Program-made: the position numbers and the translations under genes
Origin: an uncultured Prevotellaceae bacterium
GTDB lineage: Bacteria > Bacteroidota > Bacteroidia > Bacteroidales > Bacteroidaceae
NCBI GenBank assembly: GCA_902771785.1
Contig: CACXYH010000005.1
Coordinates: 62,001-126,000, forward strand
DNA length: 64,000 bases
Direction of reading: 5' to 3'
Notes under the pieces: model-generated
What the model was told of the DNA's origin: nothing
Databases searched by the model: none
Seen by the model: the letters and a program-made list of their open reading frames with translations, nothing else
Shown here: piece after piece, positions 46,503-55,331 of the stretch
How positions within the stretch are numbered: position 1 is the stretch's first letter
Layout: every line of letters starts with the position of its first letter

Positions 46503-46993
46503 AATACGCTAAACTATTAAGGACCGCCTGCCTTGCTGCCGCACTCGTCTGTGGGGCAGCCGTAGGCAACGCCAAAAACGGGGTCGTACCGAAGATGTAC
46601 ATGTTCGGCTTTGCCGCCTCATTCTCCGACAGCATCGTACACTTCACCGACGTGCAGGAGCTGAAGGATGTGTGGATTGACACAAAGACCAACTTCCTCC
46701 TCGGCCGCGACAGCTATTCCTACCAGCTGCGCGACTATCTGGCAGGGAAAAACATGGGGCACCGCACCTGCGTCGTCGTCTTCAACAAAAGCCGCAAGAA
46801 GCTCGAGAAGGAGCTGCAGAAGATGAAGGAGCTATACGGCCCTGCAAAGGATGGCAAGCAATACTACGACGTGAGACATCTGTCGCCGTCCGATTTCAGC
46901 TTCAAGACCATCAGCTTCCAGGTTGAGGAATCCGACGAAGCGCCTGCTGCAGGCGAAACAGCGAAGCAAGAACCAAAGAAGGCTGCCCAATAG
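46499..46993 (+). CDS. Secreted protein of unknown function, coupled to rpoD
   Basis: The ATG at 46499 overlaps the rpoD stop (ATGA), giving 164 residues. A Sec signal peptide ([18 protein letters not shown]) is followed by [56 protein letters not shown] and [13 protein letters not shown]; the last 20 residues are Glu/Ala/Lys-rich. I cannot name the family with confidence. Periplasmic location is likely. A terminator overlaps its stop codon, so rpoD and this gene form a two-gene unit. A longer open frame reaching back to 45959 is a shadow inside rpoD. Confidence 0.8.
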   Translation: MKYAKLLRTACLAAALVCGAAVGNAKNGVVPKMYMFGFAASFSDSIVHFTDVQELKDVWIDTKTNFLLGRDSYSYQLRDYLAGKNMGHRTCVVVFNKSRKKLEKELQKMKELYGPAKDGKQYYDVRHLSPSDFSFKTISFQVEESDEAPAAGETAKQEPKKAAQ

Positions 46994-47011
46994 TAGGGTA
47001 GCCTTTTTTTC
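46979..47011 (+). terminator. Terminator of the rpoD unit
   Basis: AAGGCTGCCC (46979-46988) pairs with GGGTAGCCTT (46996-47005; one G-T) around a 7-nt loop that contains the TAG stop, followed by eight T residues. Confidence 0.85.
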
Positions 47012-47034
47012 TTTTTCTATTCTTTTGTTGCGCT

Positions 47035-47871
47035 CTATTGCATTCTGAGCGTTCGCGTGTACATTCCCTTAAACTCGCTTTCAAGGTCAGAACAATCGTT
47101 GCCGAAGAGGCCGAACAGGGCACTTCCGCTTCCGCTCATCGAGGCGTAGGTGGCTCCTAAGTCGTAGAGGCGCTGCTTGATGTCGGCCAGCTCCGGATGC
47201 TGGGCAAACACGCTCTCCTCGAAGTCGTTCACCAGTTCGTCGCGCCACGTCTCCACAGGTTGCATCACGATTTCGAGGCAGTTCTTCTTGGGGCGATGCG
47301 GCTTGATGAGCGCAAACGCCTCCTTCGTGGGGACAGGAATGTCTGGGCGAACAATCAGTATGTAATAGTCAGACAGCGAGCGCTTGATGGGCGTCAGCTT
47401 CTCGCCTATGCCCTCAGCGTAGGCAGGCGCTGAGAGAATGAAGAACGGACAGTCGGCTCCCAGCTTCGCTGCATAGTCGATGAGCGATTGCTGGCTCAAT
47501 TCGAGCCGGAACGCGCTGTTCAGCAGCGTGAGCATGCCAGAGCAGTCACTCGAGCCGCCACCCATTCCTGCCTGCGTGGGAATGCCCTTCCAGAGATGGG
47601 CGTGCAGGCGGGGCAGCGAGGGAAAGTCTTGCTTCAGCAGCTGATAGGCCCTCACTACCAGGTTGCGCTGTTCGTCACCCTCTATCTGAATGTTCGTCAC
47701 CTTCAGGTCGCAGTCGTAGTCAGAGGGAAACTGCTCGTCCATCACGGTCACCTCGAGCGCGTCGCAGAGGGGAACGGGAAAGAACACGGTTTCCAGATTA
47801 TGGTAGCCGTCGGGCCTTCGCTCAACAACGTTCAGCCCCAGATTGATTTTTGCATTAGGAAATACGATCAT
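47035..47871 (-). CDS. ispE: 4-diphosphocytidyl-2-C-methyl-D-erythritol kinase
   Basis: GHMP kinase of the MEP isoprenoid pathway. The ATG at 47871 gives 278 residues and the family start MIVFPNAKINLGLNVVERRP; the longer frame lies inside the upstream gene. The ATP loop is TQAGMGGGSSDCSGML; YYILIVRPDIPVPTKEAF and YASMSGSGSALFGLF are further GHMP motifs. The start overlaps the stop of the DUF4861 gene as ATGA, a coupling that makes no obvious metabolic sense. Confidence 0.96.
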   Translation of the reverse strand: MIVFPNAKINLGLNVVERRPDGYHNLETVFFPVPLCDALEVTVMDEQFPSDYDCDLKVTNIQIEGDEQRNLVVRAYQLLKQDFPSLPRLHAHLWKGIPTQAGMGGGSSDCSGMLTLLNSAFRLELSQQSLIDYAAKLGADCPFFILSAPAYAEGIGEKLTPIKRSLSDYYILIVRPDIPVPTKEAFALIKPHRPKKNCLEIVMQPVETWRDELVNDFEESVFAQHPELADIKQRLYDLGATYASMSGSGSALFGLFGNDCSDLESEFKGMYTRTLRMQ

Positions 47872-49091
47872 GGCTTGACAACGATAACCGGCTGTTCTAC
47901 TTCTTTCTTCCACTTCTTGAGCCACTCAAACCACTCTTCCTGCGAGTGGAAGCCAAAGGTCTCGTTGGCCGAGCAATAGGCCACCTTGTAGCTCATCTGG
48001 CGTCCGGCCACCTTCACCACGAAGGCATAGTTGTCTTTGTTGGCAGGCTCCTCGCTGACAATGTTCTTCTGGGGAATGAGCACGGCCAAGCCTACGGTTT
48101 CCAGCTTCCACTTCGTCGTGTCGGCAGCAGGGTAGTCGGTGCCCCAGCAGGCGCGCAGACCTTTCTTGTCGCTAAACTCCGTTGAGCCCTTCACGTTGAT
48201 GACGCCCGTAGAGAAGCGGTAGTCGCTGACGTCGCGGTTGAAGACGACGTCGACGTCGGTATCGCGGTGGCCGGCATACTGCGTGTAGCGCAGCGTCATA
48301 TTGATGGGAGCCTTCGTAGCGTCGGCCTTCCAGCCGCGGTCAATCACTTCGACAATCGTGCGCAGAGGGCCGTAGCTGATGATGCGCTGGGTTCTTGAGC
48401 GCAAGGGCTCCACGAGCGTGGGTTGCTGTCCGTCCCATCCGCGAAAGGCGCCCAATCCGAACGTCTGACCCACCCACAGCACGTCGTCGCCATAGCCTTG
48501 CTGCTTCTGCTCGTCGCTGGTGTAGAACTGCGTCTCCTTCAGTTCCAGTTGCTTCTTGAACTTGCCGTAGAGGTCGAGCGTCTGACGGGCGTCGAAGTAG
48601 ATGCGGATGCCGTTGAGCTCGCTCTCAAAGTCAACGCCGTGATGGTGTTGCAGATTGTAGGAGTAGGCAGCATCGCCGCGAGCCGTAATGGCCTCGATAT
48701 AGTTGTTCTGCTCGTTCTTCTTCAGCTTCTTGTCGCGCGTGTTGCTCATCACCATCTCAGCATAGACGCGGGCAGGGTAGGGGCGAGGTTCGCCCTCTTC
48801 CGATAGTGTCACGGTGTATTGCTTTTTCTGCTTGCCGTCAAGGTCGGCCAGAAAGCAGAGCTCGTCGAAGTTTTCGTCGAGGTCGAGGTCGTCGAGCTGA
48901 CAGGGAATCTCCTGTCCGTTGCAGGTGACGAGCGCTGAGCGCACGTTGCCGTATTGCTGAAGGCTGATGACTACGGGTTGGTCGGCTCGTGATTGTCTTG
49001 ACGGATTGCTGACGCTGACGTTGAAAGTATGCTGTGCCGATGTGCTGATGGCGCAAGCGAACGACAATAATAATAGTAGGTCTCGTTTCAT
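47868..49091 (-). CDS. DUF4861 family secreted protein
   Basis: A 407-residue protein with a signal peptide (KRDLLLLLSFACAISTSAQ). The mature part begins with a beta-sandwich (FNVSVSNPSRQSRADQPVVI) and continues with VYAEMVMSNTRDKKLKKNEQ, HHHGVDFESELNGIRIYFD and RFSTGVINVKGSTEFSD, as in the DUF4861 family found with pectin- and polysaccharide-utilisation genes. No catalytic site is recognisable. The same domain forms the C-terminal half of the GH105 fusion 5 kb away, so this may be its free-standing partner or paralogue. Its promoter is a TACCTTTG box at 49117-49124. Confidence 0.8.
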   Translation of the reverse strand: MKRDLLLLLSFACAISTSAQHTFNVSVSNPSRQSRADQPVVISLQQYGNVRSALVTCNGQEIPCQLDDLDLDENFDELCFLADLDGKQKKQYTVTLSEEGEPRPYPARVYAEMVMSNTRDKKLKKNEQNNYIEAITARGDAAYSYNLQHHHGVDFESELNGIRIYFDARQTLDLYGKFKKQLELKETQFYTSDEQKQQGYGDDVLWVGQTFGLGAFRGWDGQQPTLVEPLRSRTQRIISYGPLRTIVEVIDRGWKADATKAPINMTLRYTQYAGHRDTDVDVVFNRDVSDYRFSTGVINVKGSTEFSDKKGLRACWGTDYPAADTTKWKLETVGLAVLIPQKNIVSEEPANKDNYAFVVKVAGRQMSYKVAYCSANETFGFHSQEEWFEWLKKWKKEVEQPVIVVKP

Positions 49092-49116
49092 ATTGTAGTT
49101 GTTGTTAAATACTTGA

Positions 49117-49124
49117 CAAAGGTA
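49117..49124 (-). promoter_or_regulatory. Promoter -7 box of DUF4861-ispE
   Basis: Minus strand TACCTTTG, 25 bp before the ATG at 49091; the -33 region is A-rich without TTTG. Confidence 0.55.
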
Positions 49125-49163
49125 AATAAAAATGCGTGAGGATTAAAAAAAATTAGCTTAATA

Positions 49164-49196
49164 TTTGGTTTTTAAAATATATTTTAGTACTTTTGC
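49164..49196 (+). promoter_or_regulatory. Promoter of the GldB-like gene
   Basis: TTTG (49164-49167), 20 bp, TACTTTTGC (49188-49196): exact consensus, ending 31 bp before the ATG. Confidence 0.8.
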
Positions 49197-49227
49197 ATCG
49201 TAATTTAACAAAAAGTAAAGCTTCGGA

Positions 49228-50013
49228 ATGCGTAAACTCTATCTTGCTTTGGCTGTCACAATGCTCGTTTGCTTAGGTTGCGAGTGGCATCTGCGTAGCG
49301 GTGCCGCTGGTGGTGAGGCCACCAAAGTGAGCATAGAGCGATACGACTTGATAGAGACACTCTATCTGACGACGGGCGACTATGCCGCGTTGGGACAACT
49401 CAACACGTCCTATCCCCGTCAGACGCGGATGCTCATCGAGGACATTCTGCAGCTGGGGAAGGTCGACGACCCCAATATCAATCAGAAGTTCCTGCATTTC
49501 TTTCAAGACTCTACGCTGCTGCAGCTGATCAGCGAGGTGGAGCACCAATACAAGCAAACAGACGATTTGGACAAAGAGCTCACCGACGCTTTCGAGCAGT
49601 TGTGCCACATGCTGCCCTCCATCGAGGTGCCGCAGATTTATGCGCAGATAGGTTCGCTCGACCAGAGCATCGTCGTCTCCGACGGCATGCTGGGCATCTC
49701 GCTCGACAAGTATTTGGGCAGCGACAATCCGCTCTACCTGAAGTATGGCTATAGTGAGCAGCAGCGAGCCATGATGCAGCGTTCCTACATCGTGCCCGAT
49801 TGCCTGGGATTCTATCTGCTGAGCCTCTATCCGCTGCCGGCAGGTGCCGACTCGGTGAAGCAGCTGCGCGACGCCCACATGGGAAGAATCCAGTGGGTTG
49901 TCAACCGCGCCATGCAGCGCAAGGTGTTTGCAAATGAGTTTGTGGTCGAGGCCGACAAGCTGATGCGAGAAAGTCGTGACATGAGTGTTGAGCATCTGCT
50001 TAAACATATTTAA
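49228..50013 (+). CDS. GldB-like lipoprotein
   Basis: A 261-residue lipoprotein: signal peptide LYLALAVTMLVCLGC with lipobox Cys at residue 18. The mature part has IERYDLIETLYLTTGDYAAL, FLHFFQDSTLLQLISEVEHQ, IVVSDGMLGISLDKYLGSDN and YIVPDCLGFYLLSLYPLPA, a pattern that I associate with the gliding-motility lipoprotein GldB family, which is also found in non-gliding Bacteroidales. Function outside gliding is unknown. It is 61 bp upstream of the S9 peptidase, which has its own promoter box. Confidence 0.65.
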   Translation: MRKLYLALAVTMLVCLGCEWHLRSGAAGGEATKVSIERYDLIETLYLTTGDYAALGQLNTSYPRQTRMLIEDILQLGKVDDPNINQKFLHFFQDSTLLQLISEVEHQYKQTDDLDKELTDAFEQLCHMLPSIEVPQIYAQIGSLDQSIVVSDGMLGISLDKYLGSDNPLYLKYGYSEQQRAMMQRSYIVPDCLGFYLLSLYPLPAGADSVKQLRDAHMGRIQWVVNRAMQRKVFANEFVVEADKLMRESRDMSVEHLLKHI

Positions 50014-50047
50014 GAGCCTTTCGTGTGCAAAAGTCAGGAAAAAATGC

Positions 50048-50056
50048 TACCTTTGC
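50048..50056 (+). promoter_or_regulatory. Promoter -7 box of the S9 peptidase unit
   Basis: TACCTTTGC, 18 bp before the ATG at 50075; the -33 region has only TGTG. It makes the upstream in-frame start at 49985 unlikely. Confidence 0.65.
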
Positions 50057-50074
50057 ACACAAAACAATTTGACA

Positions 50075-52279
50075 ATGAAAAAGATTAGCATAATTTGTGC
50101 AGCCTTACTGATGGGTGCTGCTCAGTTGCTGGCTGGCAACAAGCTTGATTTGCAGGCCATTACGCGTGGCGAATTTGGTGCCGAAACAATGGCTGTGGTC
50201 GTTCCCCTGGCCGATGGTAACTACGCTCAGATATCTGACGACGGCAAGCAGATTGTAAAATATTCGTTCCGTACGGGCAAGCAGGCACAGGTGCTCTTCG
50301 ATGCCGACAAGGCGCGAGGCCCCAAAGTGAAGCGTGTGGAGGGCTATATCATGAGTCCTGATGGGCAGAAGATGCTCATTCAGACGAATACCGAGCGCAT
50401 CTATCGCCGCTCCTTCGCCTCCACCTATTATATTTATAGCTTGAAGAACAACACCCTTGAACCTCTTTCCGACGGAGGTCCCCAGCAGACGCCAGTGTGG
50501 AGTCCTGATGGCAATGTGGTAGCTTTCGTGCGCGACAATAACATCTTCCTCGTGAAGCTGCTCTATGGCAACGCCGAGAGCCAGGTGACGAAGGACGGAA
50601 AGCGCAACGAAATCATCAACGGCGTGCCCGACTGGGTTTATGAAGAAGAGTTTTCTACCAACAGCTCTATCGTGTTCTCGGCCGACTCGAAGCAGGTGGT
50701 GTGGATACGCTACGACGAGTCGAAGGTGAAAGAATACTCAATGCCAATGTTCAAGGGGCTTTCACCTGCCCGCGACGAGTATGCTACTTATCCTGGCTTC
50801 TACACTTATAAGTATCCGAAGGCAGGTGAAGAGAACTCGAAAGTGAGCGTGCTGAGTTTCGACATCAAGAGCAAGCAGACACGCACGTTGCAGGTGCCGC
50901 TCGATGCCGATGGCTATATTCCGCGCCTGAAGGCAACCAACGATGCTTCGAAGGTGGTTGTCTTTACCATGAACCGCCATCAGGACGTGCTGAAAATCTA
51001 TGTGGCCAATCCGCTCTCTACGATATGCCAGCTGGTGATTGAGGACAAGGTGGATAAGTATATCAACGAGAATGTGCTGTCTCACACCACCATTACGCCC
51101 AATCATATTGTGATGACGAGTGAGCGCGACGGCTTGAATCACGTTTATATTTATTCGTTGACGGGACAGCTTCAGCGCAAGGTGACGCCGGCCAATACCG
51201 TTATCACCGATGTCTACGGCTACGACGAGCTGACGGGCGACCTCTATTATGCCGCATTGGCCGAAGAACCAACCGACCAGCGCGTCTATGTGGCACACAA
51301 GAATGGAAAGACGGATTGTCTGACACCTCGTAAAGGCTGGAGCCAGGCAATCTTCTCGAGCGACTTCAAGAACTTCATCTGCCAGTGGAGCGACGCCAAC
51401 ACGCCACCCTCCTACACCTTGTGCAGCAATCTGGGAAAGACGCTCTCCACGCTCATCGACAACAAGCAGTTGGCCGAGAAATACGCTACTTACGATATGG
51501 GCAGCAAGGAGTTCTTCACCTTCACCACCAGCGAGGGCGTGAAGCTCTATGGCTACATGGTGAAACCGCACGACTTCAATGCACAGAAGAAGTATCCTGT
51601 GGTCATGTATCAGTATGGTGGTCCTGGCTCGCAGCAGGTGAAGAACGCCTGGGGCATCGGCATGAGCGGACAAGGCGCTATCATGGAGCAGTATCTGACC
51701 CAGCAGGGCTTCATCGCCGTTTGCGTAGACAATCGCGGAACGGGTGGACGTGGCGCTGCCTTTGAGAAGTGTACCTATCTGCGTCTTGGTGAGCTTGAGG
51801 CACGCGACCAGGTGGAAACGGCCCTTTGGCTGGGCAGCCAGGCGTATGTCGACAAGAGCCGCATTGCCATCTGGGGATGGAGCTATGGTGGCTGGAACAC
51901 GCTGATGTCGATGTCGGAAGGACGTCCTGTGTTCCGTGCCGGCATTGCGATTGCGCCGCCCACCAACTGGCGCTTCTACGATACTGTCTACACCGAGCGC
52001 TTCATGCGTACGCCGAACGAGAACCCACAGGGCTACGACGAGGTGTGTCCTATAGCGCGTGCTTCGAAGCTGAGCGGTGCCTTGCTCATCTGTCACGGGT
52101 TGGCCGACGACAATGTGCACTACCAGAATACTGCCGAGTATGCAGAGGCGCTGGTACAAGCCGACAAGGATTTTCGAGAACTTATCTATACTAACCGTAA
52201 CCACAGCATCTATGGCGGCAATACGCGTAACCACCTGTTCCGCCAGTGCGTCAATTTCTTCAAAACCGAACTACAATGA
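50075..52279 (+). CDS. Dipeptidyl-peptidase IV-type S9 peptidase
   Basis: Secreted serine peptidase releasing dipeptides, commonly X-Pro. The ATG at 50075 gives 734 residues with a signal peptide (KKISIICAALLMGAAQLLAG). The N-terminal DPP-IV beta-propeller occupies about 30-480 (GVPDWVYEEEFS carries the Glu pair that binds the substrate N-terminus). The hydrolase domain has the catalytic Ser603 in GWSYGGW, Asp678/679 in HGLADDNVHYQ and His710 in NRNHSIYGG. The catalytic triad is complete. Its stop overlaps the next start as ATGA, tying it to the GH105 fusion gene. Confidence 0.94.
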   Translation: MKKISIICAALLMGAAQLLAGNKLDLQAITRGEFGAETMAVVVPLADGNYAQISDDGKQIVKYSFRTGKQAQVLFDADKARGPKVKRVEGYIMSPDGQKMLIQTNTERIYRRSFASTYYIYSLKNNTLEPLSDGGPQQTPVWSPDGNVVAFVRDNNIFLVKLLYGNAESQVTKDGKRNEIINGVPDWVYEEEFSTNSSIVFSADSKQVVWIRYDESKVKEYSMPMFKGLSPARDEYATYPGFYTYKYPKAGEENSKVSVLSFDIKSKQTRTLQVPLDADGYIPRLKATNDASKVVVFTMNRHQDVLKIYVANPLSTICQLVIEDKVDKYINENVLSHTTITPNHIVMTSERDGLNHVYIYSLTGQLQRKVTPANTVITDVYGYDELTGDLYYAALAEEPTDQRVYVAHKNGKTDCLTPRKGWSQAIFSSDFKNFICQWSDANTPPSYTLCSNLGKTLSTLIDNKQLAEKYATYDMGSKEFFTFTTSEGVKLYGYMVKPHDFNAQKKYPVVMYQYGGPGSQQVKNAWGIGMSGQGAIMEQYLTQQGFIAVCVDNRGTGGRGAAFEKCTYLRLGELEARDQVETALWLGSQAYVDKSRIAIWGWSYGGWNTLMSMSEGRPVFRAGIAIAPPTNWRFYDTVYTERFMRTPNENPQGYDEVCPIARASKLSGALLICHGLADDNVHYQNTAEYAEALVQADKDFRELIYTNRNHSIYGGNTRNHLFRQCVNFFKTELQ

Positions 52280-54546
52280 AAAGACTGATTCTGTGTCTGG
52301 CCGTTGTCCTCGTGGCATGTTCGGCCTTCGGCAAAGTCCGTAAAAAAACAATCGTGAAGCAACCACAACTCTCGACGATAGAGATCATCGAGAAAGTGAA
52401 TGACTACTGGCAACAGCACCACTCGCCAAAGGTGCGCTCCTTCTGGGACGAGGCTGCTTATCATACGGGCAATATGGAGGCCTACCGCCTGTTGGGTCAT
52501 GCTCGCTGGCTCGACTACAGCGACCGTTGGGCACGCCACAACCTGTGGCAGGGTGCTCGCGAGAAAGACCCTTCGAAGTGGAAGTATAAGAATTATGGTG
52601 AGGGACAAGACTATGCGCTTTTCGGCGACTGGCAGATTTGCTTCCAGACCTATCTCGATATGTACGAGATGAATCCCGATCCCTATAAGATTGCCCGTGC
52701 CATTGAAGTGATGGATTACGAGGTACGTCAGCCTCAGAACGATTTCTGGTGGTGGGCAGATGCCCTCTACATGGTGATGCCTGTGATGACGAAGCTCTAT
52801 AAGGCAACCGGCGACGTGAAGTATCTTGATAAGCTGAGTGCCAACTATCGATGGGCCGACGAGCTGATGTACGATAAGGAGGAGCACCTCTATTTCCGTG
52901 ATGCCAAATACATTTATCCTAAGGCAAAGACGCGTAATGGCGGCAAGGACTTCTGGGCACGAGGCGACGGTTGGGTGCTGGCCGGATTGGCAAAGGTGCT
53001 GACCGATATGCCTGCCGACTATCGTGACCGCCCCTTCTTCGAGCAGCGCTTCCGTGAGTTGGCACAAGCCGTAGCCAAATGTCAGCAGCCGGAAGGCTAC
53101 TGGACGCGCTCCATGCTCGACAAAGACCATGCTGAAGGCCCAGAGACGTCAGGAACAGCTTTCTTCACCTACGGCCTGTTGTGGGGATTGAACCACGGTA
53201 TGCTCTCCGCCGATGAGTATCTGCCGGTGGTTCAGCGTGCGTGGACTTATCTTTCGCAGAAGGCGTTGCAGCCTTCAGGAGCAGTCGGTTTCGTTCAGCC
53301 CATTGGCGAGCGGGCCATCCCTGGACAGCAGCTTTCTGAGAAGAACGAAGCAAACTTCGGCGTGGGTGCTTTCCTGTTGGCTGCTTGCGAGAAACTGCGT
53401 TTCGACGAGCGCGGTACGGCTTCGTTTGTGGTTGAGGTCAAGAACCCCACCAACGACTATCGCAATGAGGTCGTAGCACTTGATGCTTCGCAGGTTTATA
53501 AGAAGTTGGGCATTAGCGGAGGCCGTCAGTTTGTGGTGCTCGATGCCATCGGACTTGAGGTTCCTTATCAGCTTAGCTACGACGGCAAAGTGCTTCTGGA
53601 AGCCAGTGTAAGGCCCCAGTCGGTAGCTCGTTTCACCTTGCGTCGCGGTATGCCCAAGGCTTATCACAACGTTTGCTACGGACGACAGTATCCTGAGCGC
53701 AAAGACGATTTCGCTTGGGAGAACGACCGTGGAGCTTACCGTGTGTATGGTCCTGCCCTGCAGAGAACGGGAGAACGCTCGTTTGGTACTGACGTATGGA
53801 CAAAGAACACGCCAGAACTCGTCGTTGAGCAGCGCTATTGGGTGGAGGATGTTGTGTGGATGCCTACGGTAGAGAAGCTGCGTCGTGAGAACCGCCGGCA
53901 AGGCGACTCGCTTTATAACACCATCTCATACCATCATGAGCACGGACGTGGCCTTGACCCTTATAAGGTAGGAGCTACGCTGGGTTGTGGAGCACCTGCG
54001 CTGATGGGTAGCGACGGCAAGCTGGTGATGCCCTATTGCTATCAGCACTACACGCTGCTCGACAACGGTCCGTTGCGCTTCACGGTTCGACTGGATTATG
54101 GTAAGACGCCCTTCCGCGGCGACAGCATTACTGAGCATCGCATCATCTCACTCGACAAGGGTAGCAATTTCTGCCGCATGACCGTTAGCTACGATGGCTT
54201 GACGCAGCAAGCCGACTGGGCATCGGGTGTGGTTGTCCATGATGAGCGCCCTGAGGCTTCTGTACTGGGAGCTGACTACGTTGCCCATGTCGACCCGACG
54301 GATAATCCGCGAGCCATCAACGCACAGCTCTATGTGGCTGCCGTCTTCCCGCAAGGCGCTGTTGCTACGAAGAAAGCCGAAGGCCATTTGTTGGGCACCC
54401 TGCAGGGTTACGACGGCAAACCGCTGACTTACTATTTCGGTTCGGCGTGGTCGAAATATGACGTTCGCTCACTGGATGAGTGGAAATCTCGTATCGGCTG
54501 GTTCACTCGTTCGCTGAAGACACCATTGGAAGTTAGCTATGAGTAG
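52276..54546 (+). CDS. GH105 unsaturated uronyl hydrolase fused to DUF4861
   Basis: A 756-residue secreted fusion from the ATG at 52276 (signal peptide KRLILCLAVVLVACSAFG). Residues about 25-375 form an (alpha/alpha)6 barrel of the GH88/GH105 type: DQPQNDFWWWADALYMVMPV-like block with the WWADAL motif, GGKDFWARGDGWVLAGLAKV and GPETSGTAFFTYGLLWGL, all hallmark active-site segments of unsaturated rhamnogalacturonyl/uronyl hydrolases. Residues about 390-756 are DUF4861 (VEVKNPTNDYRNEVVALDAS, HHEHGRGLDPYKVGATLGCG). It probably removes the unsaturated uronic acid left by lyases on pectin-like chains. Coupled by ATGA to the S9 peptidase; its end overlaps the next gene by 8 bp. Confidence 0.88.
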   Translation: MKRLILCLAVVLVACSAFGKVRKKTIVKQPQLSTIEIIEKVNDYWQQHHSPKVRSFWDEAAYHTGNMEAYRLLGHARWLDYSDRWARHNLWQGAREKDPSKWKYKNYGEGQDYALFGDWQICFQTYLDMYEMNPDPYKIARAIEVMDYEVRQPQNDFWWWADALYMVMPVMTKLYKATGDVKYLDKLSANYRWADELMYDKEEHLYFRDAKYIYPKAKTRNGGKDFWARGDGWVLAGLAKVLTDMPADYRDRPFFEQRFRELAQAVAKCQQPEGYWTRSMLDKDHAEGPETSGTAFFTYGLLWGLNHGMLSADEYLPVVQRAWTYLSQKALQPSGAVGFVQPIGERAIPGQQLSEKNEANFGVGAFLLAACEKLRFDERGTASFVVEVKNPTNDYRNEVVALDASQVYKKLGISGGRQFVVLDAIGLEVPYQLSYDGKVLLEASVRPQSVARFTLRRGMPKAYHNVCYGRQYPERKDDFAWENDRGAYRVYGPALQRTGERSFGTDVWTKNTPELVVEQRYWVEDVVWMPTVEKLRRENRRQGDSLYNTISYHHEHGRGLDPYKVGATLGCGAPALMGSDGKLVMPYCYQHYTLLDNGPLRFTVRLDYGKTPFRGDSITEHRIISLDKGSNFCRMTVSYDGLTQQADWASGVVVHDERPEASVLGADYVAHVDPTDNPRAINAQLYVAAVFPQGAVATKKAEGHLLGTLQGYDGKPLTYYFGSAWSKYDVRSLDEWKSRIGWFTRSLKTPLEVSYE

Positions 54547-55306
54547 ACGTGCGCGTCATTGTTATTTAGAAACTTTTGCATCTATCGTCATCGTGCTTGC
54601 GCTGGTGAGGTGTGCTTTCCCCCATGTGGCCGGCTCACTTCATCAGCAGCAGGCTGACGAGAAGGGGAGTGCTGCTGCCAGTAGGTCTGCTGCTGGGTTG
54701 GCGAATGCTGTGTCGGTCATCGACTGGGGAGGAGAGCCACACCCCATCAGAAGCGTGCCCAGTTATCTTGAAGCCTTCCCCGATACCAACGACTTACAGC
54801 TGAAGGCTGCCCGCCAATGGGGAGTGCCTCCCGTGCTCGACCGTGCTGATGCTGAGCAGCGAAAGCGCGAGCTCGTCTATATCGGTAGCAATCCTTACTA
54901 CTGTGTCGACCCGCTTCGCCAGAGCATTCCCTATCTTGTTCCTCGTGCAGCTGTGTTGCTCCAGGATATCGGACAGGCATTCTTCGACAGCCTTCAGGTG
55001 AAAGGGGTTCCGCTGACTCGGTTCATCGTCACGAGCGTCCTGCGTACTGAAGCCGATGTGGCCCGCTTGCGTCGTGTCAATAGGAATGCCACAGAGCGTT
55101 CGTGCCACCTTTTTGGCACAACGTTCGACATTACTTATAATCGCTATGAGACGGTATCAGACCCTCTGGGCGCACCTCGTCGTGACGTCTGCAACGACAC
55201 GCTGAAGTGGGTGCTTGCCGAGGTGCTTCGCGATCAGCGCGAACTTGGCCGCTGCTATATTAAGTATGAAGTGAAACAGCCTTGTTTCCATATTACTGTT
55301 CGCTGA
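54539..55306 (+). CDS. DUF5715 family protein, M15-peptidase-like fold
   Basis: A 255-residue protein whose start overlaps the fusion gene by 8 bp. One N-terminal hydrophobic helix (FASIVIVLALVRCAF) serves as signal or anchor; a Ser/Ala-rich linker follows. The core resembles D-Ala-D-Ala carboxypeptidases of family M15: FIVTSVLRTEADVARLRR, SCHLFGTTFDITY (compare SxHxxGxAxD of VanY) and the closing EVKQPCFHITVR with a Glu and His. All four expected zinc/catalytic residues can be placed, so a cell-wall peptidase role is possible, but this is inference. Confidence 0.78.
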   Translation: MSRRARHCYLETFASIVIVLALVRCAFPHVAGSLHQQQADEKGSAAASRSAAGLANAVSVIDWGGEPHPIRSVPSYLEAFPDTNDLQLKAARQWGVPPVLDRADAEQRKRELVYIGSNPYYCVDPLRQSIPYLVPRAAVLLQDIGQAFFDSLQVKGVPLTRFIVTSVLRTEADVARLRRVNRNATERSCHLFGTTFDITYNRYETVSDPLGAPRRDVCNDTLKWVLAEVLRDQRELGRCYIKYEVKQPCFHITVR

Positions 55307-55331
55307 GAAACAAGGTGTTTTTCAGCGAACA
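55297..55331. terminator. Hairpin between convergent DUF5715 and FHA genes
   Basis: TGTTCGCTGA (55297-55306) and TCAGCGAACA (55322-55331) are perfect 10-bp inverses around a 15-nt loop. The DUF5715 stop codon is in the left arm and the FHA gene ends beside the right arm. There is no outer T tract. Confidence 0.6.
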
